Source: Aphis gossypii
Lineage: Eukaryota; Arthropoda; Insecta; Hemiptera; Aphididae
Direction of reading: 5' to 3'
Length of the DNA: 64,000 nucleotides
NCBI RefSeq assembly: GCF_020184175.1
Contig: NC_065531.1
Location: forward strand, 36,105,213-36,169,212
Numbering within the stretch: position 1 is the first letter of the stretch; each line of letters opens with the position of its first letter. A program made the translations under genes and the position numbers. Below are positions 40,201 through 53,284 of the stretch, in pieces. The notes beneath the pieces were generated by a model, which was not told where the DNA came from, did not search any database, and saw only the letters and a list, made by a program, of their open reading frames with translations.

Positions 40201-42983
40201 TCAAATATGAATTTTAGTTATTGGTCTCTTTGGTAGTTGATCTATTAATGATGTTTTAAAGACATATATTACAGTTATTTATAACTATTTTTGTAATTTA
40301 AATTGACTAATTACTTTACTTAGAATTAAAAAATGATTTTAATTTTTAGATATGAAACTCCAATGCTCTGTTTGTTGGGAAGATTTTACAATTGATGAAA
40401 AAGTAATGAAACTAGCTTGTGACCATATGTTTCATAAAGATTGTATTATACCTTGGTTAGAATTGGTAAGTTTTTTTTTCTGTCACTTTTTTCTTCGACC
40501 ATAAAATAAATTTTGTTCTTATAAACAACTCATTGGTAAAAGTGGTTGGGTATTTCATACTAGTAAAAATAAATAAAGCATCGAATTTAAATATTCAAAT
40601 TTTTAAATTAATTTTATGTTGTAATAATTAAAAACAATTGTGTGCTTTATCTTAACATTTTTTCAAATTATAACCATTAAAATATATGATAAATTAGGTT
40701 AAAAAATAAAATACATATTTTATTAGACTATTAAAAGAATATACTAAACCAGAAACAATGAACCTATGACTACTGTAAAAGAACTATCATCAGTATAAAC
40801 TAAGTTTTATCATTAGTTGTATAAGTAAATTCTAGAATTTACTAATTACAATATCTAAAAGGTGAAAATATTTGATTCTTTGAATTTTTACTAAAAAGTA
40901 ATAATGTTAAATTACCAAATTGTTAAGTTTTTTTAGTTATATTAAGCTGTATAACTTTTATTAATAAAATGATACTATTTTAAAATTAACTGTATCTATG
41001 TATTAGTAGTTTATGAGTAATGATGAGTACTTTTAAAGACAAAAAAGTAAAAAAGTATTTTTTACAAAAATCAATTATTGTTATTGATTAATATTTTTAT
41101 TTTTTAATTAACATTACATAAATTTACAAATTAACTAAACTTAAATAATTTTTTATTCAAAAATAAATAGTTGTCATGTTTAACTAAAAATATATTAATA
41201 CGTTTTAAATAAAGAAAGTTAAAAATAAAATTATAAATAATATCTGATGATAAATTTCACTATATTATATTCATTAAACTAATTATTACTGTAGTACTGA
41301 TAATAGTTGATAATCAACGCAGACTATTGAAATTTTACCATTTAGTAAAACGGTAATTGAAAAATGCAAAGACATTATCAATAAAGCAATCATTTAGTAA
41401 TTATTATACTTTTTATTGCATTTAAAATAAAAATAATTTCTATTAGTACAATAAAAATGTTAAATGCTATGTATTTATATTTTTTAATATTATTTATAAG
41501 TTATAAATATAAACCACATAAATAACAGTTATAATTGTTTAAATTATAACAAATGTAATTGTGATATATGTATATTAAAATTTAATGTTCTACTGAGTGA
41601 TTCTTTTATCAAACAACACTCATTATTTCAAATTTGATTAATGTTTTTATAAACATTTTTATCATTATATTTTTAAATTCTTTTACTTTTTTGAATGAGA
41701 ATATTTTATAAAAGGTTTATAGAAAAACATTTTCAAAAATGTTAATAAATTTTTAAATAATGAGTGTTGTTTGATAAAAGAATCACTCAGTACAACATTA
41801 AATAACATACATACATTACAATTATAACTGTTAATTATGTAATTTATATTTTAAAATTTTAGTATTTGCTTCCAATAAAGTTATTTTATTTTTTCATATT
41901 ATTTATTATTTTTTTTAAAAATAAAAAGTATAATTTGTATTAAATGATTGATTGATTTGGTCTTTTAATCGTACAGTTACAGCTCGAAGAGGTGTTAACA
42001 TTTTCAACTGGGCGGGTTGGTAATGGCCCAATACCCAATTCACATTGAATTCAAATGATACTAACACTGGTAACAATAACAAAAGAGCAAAGTTATGCAA
42101 ATATTATCGGTCTATTTAAATAATATTTTAAAAAGATTAATTCATTTTTTGTTAATCAGTGTTTGATGTACTAAACCTTTTTAGTAAAAGTTCTCAAATG
42201 CTGTCAACATTAACTAAATGCTATTGGTAAATTCCTAGCATTTACTAGTGAAATTGGGTTTTTAAAAATTATAGGATTTTCCCTGTGATAAAAAATATAT
42301 TTGTGTGTTATTATTTTTATTTTATTTTATATAGCATGGTACATGTCCAATTTGTCGTAAATATTTAGCAGATGATGGGTTAAGTTCAATTAGTTCAGAT
42401 CCACTAGGAATCAGTTTAGGTGTTGGACCAAATTTAGCAGCACTCATTAGGTTTGATATATACTTAACTATATTTATTTTTTAATTTTTTTAATGAAAGT
42501 TTCATTGTATTTTATATTTAAATTTAAAATTTTAACTTAATTGTGAAGTGATGTTTTAAATCTAGTATCCATAATCATTAATATTGACTATTTTTATTTG
42601 TTTAAAATTATTAACAATACTGAATTTAAAGATTTACTAATTTAATTTAATTTATTTTATATTTGTATTATTACAGAGCTCGTAGTAACCCACGTAATAA
42701 TACTAATAATACTGATCCTGTATGGGCAATGAATGAGTATGATATGGCATCTACATCATCTGATTGGCCTACACAACTTGGTATTAGTTTGCCACTTCCA
42801 ATAGTATCATCATCATCAACTACACAGACTCCAGCTGCTGCATCAGGTATGTCCACTTATTCATCCGTCACAGCTAGAAACTTACGTGACCAACGGTTGT
42901 CAACTTCATCTGCTGATGTTGAACCTATGGAAACTGATCATGATCAAAATTTACCTGCAGTGAATAATACAAATAATTCCTAG
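37230..42983 (+). CDS. Rnf126: RING-H2 E3 ubiquitin ligase, RNF126/RNF115 type
   Basis: Exons 37230-37319, 37401-37511, 38844-38953, 39840-39938, 40001-40167, 40350-40465, 42335-42450, 42677-42983; 1116 nt, 371 residues. The N-terminus has the family's Zn-ribbon (C18xxC21, C34xxC37; YFCHSCDAEIG, FTCPTCHLGF), which binds ubiquitin or the BAG6 complex in vertebrates. A middle region with IENLVEDVIVNFADYA and NPGDYVWGRDGLDSIVSQLL is diagnostic of RNF115/126. The RING-H2 (residues 198-238) runs CSVCWEDF ... CDHMFHKDC ... GTCPICRK. The ligase acts in cytosolic quality control and in sorting of endocytosed receptors. The protein is longer than human RNF126 (about 326 residues) because of a Ser/Thr/Asn-rich tail of about 100 residues from the last exon. 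The 1.9-kb intron 40466-42334 splits the RING between its third and last Cys pairs and holds a fold-back element. Confidence 0.93.
41505..41850. mobile_element. Long fold-back (MITE-like) element in the RNF126 RING intron
   Basis: A perfect 37-bp inverted repeat (41592-41628 against 41755-41791, starting actgagtgattctttt) lies inside a longer imperfect one whose outer arms share aacagttataattgt (about 41523-41537 and 41818-41832) and extend to about 41505 and 41850. The left arm has about 25 extra bases between outer and inner blocks. The centre is AT-rich and non-coding. No clear target duplication was seen. In the pre-mRNA it would fold into a long hairpin. Confidence 0.8.
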
Positions 42984-45900
42984 TCTATTCTAGTAAATAC
43001 AAGTATGATTTTAGTACAATATGAGTTTACTGTTTAATACATGAAAATGAAAAAAATATATTCAATTGATAACAATTAATCAAACATTTTTTTTTTAAAC
43101 CATTTATAAATATTTTTATAACATAATTACAATAATTGATGACAATTTATAATTTTACTAGTAATTGTCAGTTAGTTATTTCAATAGGTATTTAACATAT
43201 ATAATATATATTATATTATTATATATATATGAATTCCTGTGTATGTGAATTTAAATATATTTTAATTGCACTGTTTTAATTCACCCGAGTCTCAATTGTA
43301 ATTAGTTATTTATCAAATATATTAGTAGACATTATAATGCTTATTTTCTACCAAACTGGTAAATTTCAATTTTACCTATTGATTGTTAAAATTGTTATGT
43401 CTTTTTCATTATAAAACTTAATTTAAATTATGTTTACTTATCTACACTATACATTATAATATGCTATTCAATGTTATGAAACTAAAATTCGTAATTTTAA
43501 TAAATAATTTAATTTATATTTTATGCTTTTAATACTATAATGGGTTAAATTTTAGGTAAATAAAATAAAATGTGTACATAGGTAATATCATCCAATGTAG
43601 ATTTAGTTAAATTTAATATTATAATTTTTGTGTTTTATGTGTATTAAACAAAAAAATAATGAATATAATATGTGTACTAGTGACAACATTTGTTGTAATA
43701 ATTATTATGTGTGTTAATTTTTTTTAACTTCACATTTATAATTTTTTCTATTCATTATTTTTTATTAAAATTATATTACATAATTGATTATTTATTTTAT
43801 ATTTATTAGTGAAAGCATATGTATAGTCATATTTGGTTAAATTATTGTTTATTATTTTCATAAATCATTTTATGATATCCTAAAATGTATTAAAATTCTT
43901 TCGCTTAGATATAAATAGAAAACAAATTATTGTAAATAAAAATACTTTAACACCCATCAATATTGTTGGAGTTCTACATTTTATTAAATCAAACTGTATT
44001 ATATTATGCACTAGTTAATTCTATATTTGAGAGCTTAATTAAGATAATTTATTTAGTAGAAAATATATTAACATGATGATACGTTTAAAGTTTAAACTAT
44101 AAAAATGTAAACCATAACATAATAAATTTGAAACTCTTGGTGATGCAAAGTTATTAAAAATTGCTATCATTTATATTTAATTTTTATCATTACTAACTAA
44201 ATAAATATTTACTATTTCTACCATCACATTACTATTAATTAGACTTAACATAGAATATTATTTTCATTCATAATTCACATAATAATCTACAAGGGATATA
44301 TTTATGTATGTTATTTTCAATGTTATGAAAAATACTTAAAAGAATTATTTGAGTGGTATTTAAAATAATCAAATGATTTTTTTGTTATATATTTAAATAG
44401 TATTCCTTTTCATTTACATTCCTTGCATAAGTGTATGGCTAATATGCTTCAATTTCTGTTCTCTCAGGAGAATTATTATATTATTTCAATTATTGCCTAG
44501 TTGTAATAACACTGCAAAACAATTTTTTGACCGCATCAGACTATCAGAAACGAAAGCTGTCAACAAATTGATGAAAACTGATTTAAATTGTGGGTGTGAT
44601 CTAATGAAACTGGAAGAAAAATGGTAATTATCGTAATTGTCTGATGTTACTCTTATAATATGAGTCAGAGTAGTGTTGTCAATTATATAAACACAGATAT
44701 GGTTTTTTTTATTATTATACATTTCCTAATTATAAATATGAATATAGTTTTGGTTATGATTTTAATGAATTCAAATTATTTATATAAAAATAGACAACTA
44801 AAATTCTTCATCAAAGTACTGTATAGAAACTCATTTATTGTTATTTTCAATTATTTATTAACTAACAATATTAATGTATTAAAATTTAAAATAATATAAT
44901 ACATATTAAATATATAAATAATATTTATAAATATTAAGATGAATTTAAATTTCCATAAATCATTTAATCATTTTATTGATTGTAAGTATATTTTAAAAAC
45001 ATTTTTTGTTCAAAATTAGTGCTAGTAAAATATTAACAACATATTATATATAATAGTAATAATATTTTGGTGGTGAATGATGATCATATATTTTTACAAC
45101 AAATCTAAATATTTAGTATTGAAAAATAGAAACTAAATCAATAGAAGAAATGTATTCAATACAGTAAAATAGTGTTAAATGTGTTCTCAAATAATTGTTG
45201 ATTGATAATTTTTAATACTTAATAAAGTATATAAATATCATTAATAAATAAATAAATACCACTCAAGTCTCAAACACATTGCATATATTTCATATTATTT
45301 ATCAGTAGTATTGGAGAGTGATGCCTTTGATTATAGTTACAAGCAGCAATGGGATTTCTGTCTCTTGTTTATTTTGACATTTAAATTTGTTTATTTTATT
45401 TATGTACCCTATTGTTCCTATTTTATTCTTTAGCAGATCTTATTTCTATTTTTATAAATTTATTGAATAGTCTATTAATGAAAGTTTTTAAATTTTGTTA
45501 TTTATTTCATGTTATTTCCATACTTGATTGGTGGAATCACAATATTAATTGTAAACCATTTATAAAGAGGTCTTACAATGTACAATACCTATAAATTATT
45601 TTTTAACATTTATTGTTGAATCAAATAATGGTACATACATATTTAAGCTATTTTGAAAGAGAAAAGTCCTTTTCTAAAAGAATTTGGTTATGATCCTGTT
45701 TTTTATTCAATATAATAATATTCTTTTTTTTTATCTTAGATAAAGTGTATGGACATAAAGATATATAGATTCTAAATCTTGTATTTTATATTCTCAAAAA
45801 AAAAAAAAATAAATAAAAATATCTAGTGACTAGAATATTTTCACATGGAATATAGTGTTAATGAAATACCACTTAAAATATATTTACTAGTTACCATAAA

Positions 45901-47158
45901 TTAAACTTATAAAATGGTTATTTAATAATATAGTGAATACCTAGGTCTTCTTGTTAATGTTGTATAAGCTAATTTTTAAATTAAACTAATTTATTAAATT
46001 AGTAGATTACTTTTAAGTTACTAAAATATAAAAGTAACATTGTTTCATTACTTTTTTTCACAGTAACCAGTAACCAACTATACTTTCAACATTTTATTAA
46101 AATGTCCAAATTTTAAAACAAATAATTAAAGACAACATTTTTTTTTTATTTAATATTTAAAAAAAATTCTCACTTGTTTATGACTAACTTTATCATGTGC
46201 AATATTAACATATTTTTATAAAATAACATTAATATATAATTTATAAATTCTTGATTAAAAGTCTTAATAAAAATATTTAAAACATATCATTGAACAGTAT
46301 TCATAATAAAATCATTTATGAATTAATATAATAAACTACTAAATATCACCCCAGAATTATCTGATTATTGATTGAAAGCAAGTCGTACAAGATTTGTCTT
46401 GAGCCATTCAACATTACTACAGGCCCTGATTTACTCAAATGCAGATGGAGCACTTGCACTTGGCTCCCAATTTATGGGTGGCCCCGGTATCCGTATGTTG
46501 TAGAAAATTGTTTTTTTTTTAAATTAATTCCACAACAATTTATTTTGTAAAATGTAATATCAACTGTCAATGTGTTCAATGTTCAGAGTTCAGTAGGTAT
46601 ATTTTTATCATTTAATTGTCAGTTGAATTTTGGTTATTTTTGTCATTCCACATCCTAGTGCTTATTAGTTACCATCACAAAATATTAAAATAATAATAAT
46701 AAAAAGGTTAAGAAAATGTTATAAAAATAGAAATTATGGAAATTGATCATTTTTTATTTCATTTTAATTATATAAAATAAATTATTAATTAATAAGTTAT
46801 TTTACAATTTTATTAATTTTATGGAAGATTAATTATTTAAATTTAAATTTATATAATAAGATTCTTAAGTATTTTTAATATTTTAATATATTATAATTTT
46901 GTTATGTAATTTAATTAGTATTATCTTTTCGTTGCCCTTAATTTACTAGACCAAATAACTAAATTCTATTTATAGTACATGAAATATAGTACAAATATTT
47001 TACAAGTTTTGAGATAGGTATTTAACACTTTTAACAACATGCAAATATTTTTTTTATTATTATCAACAATTCCCCTCCCCCCTCTATGTAGATTTTTTCT
47101 AGAACATTTTTTTGACTTGGAGGGCCCTAAAAAAATAGTGCACTTGGCCCTAATTTTA
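42984..47158. other. Intergenic region RNF126 / arrestin B
   Basis: No intact gene was found. It contains the RNF126 3' UTR with several AATAAA words, a possible transposase remnant (44464-44627) and a transposon whose right end reaches into arrestin B (46420-47170). The rest is AT-rich and featureless. Confidence 0.6.
44464..44627 (+). pseudogene. Possible transposase C-terminal remnant
   Basis: A frame open from about 44464 to the TAA at 44625-44627 includes LPSCNNTAKQFFDRIRL, KAVNKLMKTDLN and KLEEKW. The spacing resembles the C-terminal dimerisation region of hAT transposases (LPxSNAxxERxFSxxxxxKTKxRNxL), with the key residues largely lost. There is no start codon or splice context. The call rests on weak pattern resemblance. 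Confidence 0.25.
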
Positions 47159-47170
47159 TTAAATCAGGCC
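46420..47170. mobile_element. Non-autonomous DNA transposon overlapping the 3' end of arrestin B
   Basis: caggccctgattta at 46420-46433 is mirrored by taaatcaggcc at 47160-47170. Both ends continue with related words (left gcacttgcacttggctccc; right, read inward, gggccaagtgcac). Between them lie AT-rich sequence and no long frame. The right terminus overlaps the last codons and stop of arrestin B. A clean 8-bp target duplication is absent, so the insertion is old or the ends are not both original. Confidence 0.6.
47155..47160 (-). terminator. Transposon-derived polyadenylation signal of arrestin B
   Basis: On the minus strand AATAAA starts at the second base of the arrestin B stop codon (47159-47161), within the transposon terminus. 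If used, it gives an extremely short 3' UTR. Use is inferred. Confidence 0.4.
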
Positions 47171-50100
47171 ATATTGCTTAAAAGAAGTTGTAGGAATTTC
47201 AGATGTAGTTTTTGGATCTGAAAATTGATATGGTGGTGGTGGATCCAAGAATTTAGTTAATTGAATGTTCGATGAATAATTTTGTGTAAGAATCATATTA
47301 TTTTCTAGATTTTGAGAAGACGCATTGTGTGCCATAGTACATGGTTGGTTTCTTGGCACTTCTAATTGAGCATATCCAGGAACCAAAACTGAACCATTAA
47401 GACCAGTAGATGATAAAGAATTTGTTGGAATTAGTTCATTTGAAAAACAATATTGATTGGATGGTTGAAAAGAATAATCAAATTGATGAACATTGCTAGC
47501 TATTGTCAATGGTATATTACCTAATATTATTTGAAGAGAAGCTACTTCATTTAAATGTGTACCAATAACACAAGCCTCAACCTACAACAACAAAAAACAT
47601 ATTGATTAAATTATTTGCTCAAAGCAATAATATTATGCAACATAATTACATTTAAAAAATATGTGTCAGTTATAATTCCACAATGCTTTAAATTGGGTAT
47701 CTCTAAACTATTTGGAATTTGAAGTTGTTCCATGCGTGTCTTTGAAGTGTGTTTTTTTACACCATCTATGTATACATTTCCAATCTTGAATAGTTCAGAC
47801 TTTGTTTTACTACTTGGAAACCGTGCTTTAAATTGCACTACCTATATAATAAAACACAATATTCTTAAAATCAATAAATATTATCAAATCTATGTTACTA
47901 AATATTTTTACTCTATCCAGTTTTATTTTAATAGTATCTACGTCCACGTTGCTGTTGTTATCCAATTCAACTGTAACTGGTATACATTGTCCGGGTACAA
48001 AACCACTATAAGGGATGCATACTATCAATGCCAAAGGACCTGATTTACAAAAACAGCAACAGTAAAACTTCTCTTTTATTTCTTTCTTGGGTTCCTAAAA
48101 ATTGATATAATTAATGTTAGGCTAGGTTAAATTATTAAATTGGTTTTATCATATTGTTCAATCTTTCAGTAAAATATTTTTAAAAAATTATAATATAAAA
48201 TTAAAGTTGTATTAGCTGTTTTCCAGTATATGAAAAACTGGGAAAAAAGTTATTTAAAAACAACTATTATCTACCGTAATAATATTAAAAGTGTATTAAC
48301 CAGACAACAATACAAATTGTACTATAAATTCTGTGATTTTTCATGAAATAAATAATTATCAAAATAAAAACTAATATAAAATTAAATTATAATGATTTAT
48401 TTTTATAGATTATAAAACTATTTCTATGAAGGTTGGTACTTTTTAAATAATCCATTTAACATACTTACTTTCATATTTGAATGAATAAAAAATAATACCA
48501 CTTTTAAATAGACATAATAAATAAAAACAATAATCATAATTAAATTAATATCCTAGTTAAAGCAGACTATATTCTCATATTTATAGTTTAATAGTACATG
48601 AAACAGTTGTAGATCGCCTAGTAGAGGATATCTTTGGATTCAAGATTATCAAATAAACATTGCATTAGACATTACGCGTTAGGAATTATTAATTATAATT
48701 TTTTTTTTTTTTTTTTTTTTATCTAAAGGCAATATTGCCTTGTCGCTTCAACCAATCTTCTCTATTTTTGATATTCTTTTCATTTCACTATAGCTCTTTA
48801 GAGTTAATAGCTTTTTCATGCTTCCAGATTTGTCTCTCTCGGCCTTCCTCTTCTTCTTTTCCCATTTATCTTCCCTTCCATAATATTTGTAATGAATGTG
48901 TTATGTCTCATAATGTGTCCGAAGAACTTAGTTTTTCTTAATTTAAGAATAAAAAATATTATACTTACAGCTAATGATGGATCTTCATTTAAATTTATAG
49001 AAGAAATAATTTTAAACATTATTTCTTTCTCTTTATTCATTTTCCAAGGTATATTAATTTTAACTTTTGCAGTATAACATACTTTCCCATGTCGACCTTT
49101 AAATGTTGATGGTAATTGATGTGGTAAAGAAAAATTAAATGGATAAATATATTCACCAACTTCCAACTGGAATTCACCTAAAATTAATGATAAATGTAAA
49201 TAAATAAATATAAAAATAAAAATGAACTCCCAGCTTATCCTATATCAAATTGTATTGTTAATGGTCAATTGCTGTATTAGGTATAGCCCGGTGTTATAGG
49301 TCAGGACTGACTAACCTAGATTAGTGTATCCAAGATTGTACATTAACCAATTTTAATAGAATGCAAAACATTTTTATTTCAATGAAAATGATATATTTAT
49401 TATTTATAACAAATATAACTACTAATTTTTTCCAAGATATGCACTCCTCACTTTTGAGATAAAAAATATAAAAGCTTCCTTAAATACCTATTTTGTTTGT
49501 AATTTTTTTTTTTTTTGACAAATTTTAATTTCACAACTCCCTGATAAGATATACAATTATTTTTTAAAACTCAGAGAATTTTGGCGCCTGTACCCATAGG
49601 CGCCTGCAGAAATTTTTCTAGGAGGGGTAATGTTAGGATTTGTTATATAGTAAATAGTAATTCATCTTAAAACATTCAATTTTATAAATATTTTTGAAAA
49701 TCCGGGGGGGGCAAATGTCCCAGTTTTCCCCCCCCACCGTGCGCCAAAATGAGGAATCACAAAAAATAAAAGTCCCACTCTAGGAAACTAAATAAGTCTA
49801 AAATAGTATATTATACAATTATCAGTACTCAGTAGTCAGTAGTAGATACCATTGATTAGGTTAGGTACCAGGTTGGTAGTATCAATTTATAATTATAACA
49901 ATACAATTTACGATATAAAATTTTAATCACACCTTTTTCTTATGTTATGACTTATGACTTATGACTAACCGAGCTGTTAAAAAAGTTCTAAATTTATTTT
50001 AAAGATTTTCCCCGCTTGTACTGTATAGGTACATAGCATACCTACATAATTTTTGTATTTCTATTGTCTGAGTTTGTCTAGTTTTTTAGTAGTTCTCGAA

Positions 50101-51046
50101 ACTCCTACTTATTGTCAGTCTTTTATAAATTAAAAATTTAACTAAATATAAAAACAAAATTAATATAAATTGTAAATAGATATAATATTATGTTGTTTCA
50201 TTATTATGAAACACTATCTTTTGAAACATCGTCCTTAGTGCATGATTAGAAGTATCTAACAGAATGTTCACCACAGAAAACTTTTACATGAGTTAGTTAG
50301 ATTATCCTAAGATTTACCGAATCTCATTTGTAAAAGTTTGAACTACAAAAATCATTCGTGGTTTGACCAAACTATTTTCAATTTTGTGTATTCTAGGTTT
50401 TACCGGTATTCATACTTATTTTCCCGTAACATATATATATATCTACAAGCACTTTATAATATACTACACATTAAATACTAAGTAGTAAGTACAAGTGTAA
50501 AACTGAACAAGAAAAAGTATTTCGGTACATTTTGCCGCGACTTTTTTTCCGATTATGTACCGAAAGAGGTTCGCTCAGGTTCGCCATTCAAGGTAAGGTA
50601 CTAAAAGAAGTAAAGTTGTTATAAAAATACAAAATAATAATAATAAAATAAATTATTTCTACATTCTTACCTTTTTCACCAACCAAAAACATTTTACTCT
50701 TAAGATATTCTTCTCTTGCAGTATAACTAACTGAATGGTTTTCACTTTGGCCATCACTGTTAGTCCGAGATTCAGTCTCAGACCAATCAACATTAGCTAC
50801 TCCTAGGAATTTCAATTTTATATCTATAAAAACATCCGGTAATTATTTCGATTATACATTATATAAATATTAAATACAGTCTACTATTTTTTAATAATCA
50901 ATCACATGCAATCTTATCTAATAAATCTTACTTTTGATTTTCACAGATCTACTAATCTCAATTAAGACTCGTCCAGTAATGGTTTGACCTGGTGTAAATA
51001 CTGCTGTTGGATCATCAAAAATTATCTGTATATTATGCACACCCAT
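47159..51046 (-). CDS. Arrestin-domain protein B (alpha-arrestin, PPxY only)
   Basis: Minus-strand exons: 50932-51046, 50671-50823, 48969-49177, 47912-48094, 47650-47841, 47159-47581; 1275 nt, 424 residues. The first five exon lengths (115, 153, 209, 183, 192) equal those of arrestin A exactly. The N-terminal arrestin fold starts MGVHNIQIIFDDPTAVFTPG. The linker is FYCCCFCKSGP, and the C-terminal fold has IPYSGFVPGQ and LKHCGIITDTY. The tail is Asn/Ser-rich with one PPPPY (PPPY, residues 399-402), which should bind Nedd4-type WW domains; it has no PSAP or PTAP. As an alpha-arrestin it would link membrane cargo to ubiquitination. The last residues (YGLI) and the stop come from a transposon end. 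Intron 3 contains a LINE tail whose 5' limit is about 20 bases from the donor. The frame is intact. Confidence 0.88.
48699..48955 (-). mobile_element. 5'-truncated LINE insertion with poly(A) tail
   Basis: On the minus strand the sequence codes RKTKFFGHIMRHNTF and GKRRRGRPRETN, the conserved C-terminal end of many LINE reverse transcriptase ORFs. It then runs through a short 3' region with the palindrome aaggcaatattgcctt and ends in a 22-base poly(A) (T run at 48699-48720). Orientation matches the host gene. The 5' end is truncated at about 48945-48955. Target duplications are not obvious. Confidence 0.75.
49578..49750. mobile_element. Short non-autonomous element with GGCGC ends
   Basis: attttggcgc at 49578-49587 is the inverse of gcgccaaaat at 49741-49750. 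A second aggcgcctgcag lies just inside the left end, and the interior has G and C runs (gggggggg, cccccccc) like the elements at 28.9 and 53.3 kb. It lies in intron 2 of arrestin B (49178-50670). No matching target duplication is evident. Confidence 0.5.
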
Positions 51047-52261
51047 TGTTATTTTAGAATTGTTGTTGTGTGTGAGCTACTGCATGTTTCTACATCTCAT
51101 ATGTAGTCATCGCATACATTTTATACTTAATTAACATATGAATAAATATGTAAATTAATTACAGTGTATTTAATAATAATTATTATTAAGGTATACAATT
51201 ATAATAAATAATTCAATAATTCACGTCACAATCCAATCTTAATTTGAAAAAAAAATTTACATTTCCTATCTATGGAAAAATTAATAATAATTATCAAAAA
51301 ATATGTTAGTATTAGAATATAATTTCACATCTCTTAAAAACCATTCAAATTTGTTACAGCACGAATAAACTGTACTTAACTGATTATCTATCTCATACGT
51401 TTACGGCTACATTCAGTACATTCACGTTTATTGCCAGACCCAGGTTTAATTAAAGTATTATACCTACTATTAAATATTAATATAAAAGATTCATCAAGAA
51501 AAAGTTTAATCGTCATCATCGTGAAGTCGTTAAAAATTACCATTGATGGGTGGTAGATGACAAAAGTGTGCGGTAGACGGTGGACCGCATACAACAAGAA
51601 TACTGTAATTTCAAACAGATTTTAAGGAATTTGTTATCTGTTGGACTGATGACAATCAAATTTGATTTAAATTATAATAAAAAAATACAAATAATGATTA
51701 AATGTTCATATGGAAATATGAATCATCCACTCAAGATTGACAATACTTTATCTGATCAACTATAAAAAAAAACTGTCAGTATAGTATAAAATGTTGATAA
51801 TTTATAATCTGTGACGTTCCTCTATTCGTATTTTGCAGCTTTGGCCAATAGTTTTGCTAGGACCTTGATTATGGAACTAGATGGTGAATACCCACATTGA
51901 ATTTTTTTTTATATAATACCTGACAGTTTTTTTACACTTCAGAAGTAATTAGTAATTACCAATTAACAGTAGTGATATAATATATTTTAATATTTCTATA
52001 ATTGACGATTTATTCAAAATTATTTTAAGCTTTTACAATTTATTAGATATTATTAAAATTAAAACATACCTAATTATTACAATTATTAATTTATATTTTC
52101 ATCATATTTGTATTGATTCTATTACTTATCAGTTTATAATATAGGTATATGGACATATGGTATATGTTTATCCACAATTAAGTAAATTTTAAAAATAAAT
52201 TATAAAATGTATATATACATTGTCAATGTATTCAAATTAAATTATTACATTTTCTGTCCTC

Positions 52262-52662
52262 AATTTTCAATTCTGTCCTCTCTCGTCACTCCACGCATCT
52301 ACCTTAACATTCTCATCTCCGCAACACTCATTTTCCTCTCCATTGTTTTATCTATACCCTAACATTCCGATCCATACATCATCGGCGGCCTTACTACTGT
52401 CTTATAAAATTTTCCTTTTAACCTGATTGGGATTCTTCTATCGCATAAAACACCTGATGCTTCTCTAGTTCTCTCCACTTCATCCACTTCATTCTACGCT
52501 TAATCCTATGCATAATAGGTATATCTTCGTCAAAACTACTATTCTTTTGTAATACGGATCCTAAGTATTTGAAACTATCAACTTCGTTCACTACCTCACC
52601 CACCATATTCACTACATGCCTATTCTGATTTTCTCTTCGGACTAATATAATATACAGCAATA
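52262..52662 (-). pseudogene. Decayed LINE reverse-transcriptase C-terminal fragment
   Basis: The minus strand codes VNEVDSFKYLGSVLQ and DEDIPIMHRI, then after frame breaks RIPIRLKGKFYKTVVRPP, MMYGSEC, MSVAEMRMLR and MRGVTREDRI. This is the well-known 'KYLGSxxxxDGxxDxDIxxRI ... RPxxLYGxECW ... AEMRMLRWM' end of a LINE ORF2. Two TAG stops stand where the family has Trp (after SEC and after RMLR), and the reading frame shifts at least once. It is a dead fragment of a different LINE type from the one at 48.9 kb. Confidence 0.8.
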
Positions 52663-53284
52663 CGAGAAAAAATAACCACGAAATACCGTTGAAATGGTGA
52701 GATAATATATAACACTCATCACTGTATAAACAGTTAACCTTGCCGCCGCGCTGCCGAAACGCACTGTGGTAGCCTATATAATATATAGTCTGTCATTTTG
52801 TCCGAATTTTGTCCGACGCCCGATGCGCTCTTATTTGGTACAAGCCATGATAAAATTATATCATGGTACTGACTATACTTTATTAGAGAACTACATAAAA
52901 TATACGTGGTTATTTTCTAGTTTGTATAGCCCTTTCCCCCTTTTCCTCTATCCTCTCCCATTAAGGTTTTATTTAATTTTTAATTTTTTTTTTAACTACC
53001 TATTTAATATGTTATAATTGTTATATAGGTTAGGTTACTTTACCTAATTGACCCAAAGCACATCAGAAAATCCAGCAGTTTAGTTTGGAAAATTTTTACT
53101 GAAAATGAAAAAGTTTATGTTAATTTTATGGACAAGTTGACAATTTGGATTTTCTGCCAATATTAATACTTCAGTACTTGAAGGAATGTCCTATTTACTT
53201 AAAATCATGGCTAAAGAACTAAGAAGCACATGACATGGTGTAATATTTTGATCAGAGTATCAGACATAAATAAATGGGACATAC

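Noticed and set aside
42671..42856. Minus-strand frame rich in Asp and Val
   Set aside because: It is a shadow of the Ser/Thr-rich last exon of RNF126.
48726..48741. Palindrome aaggcaatattgcctt as a transcription terminator
   Set aside because: It lies within the 3' end of a LINE copy next to its poly(A), so it belongs to the element.
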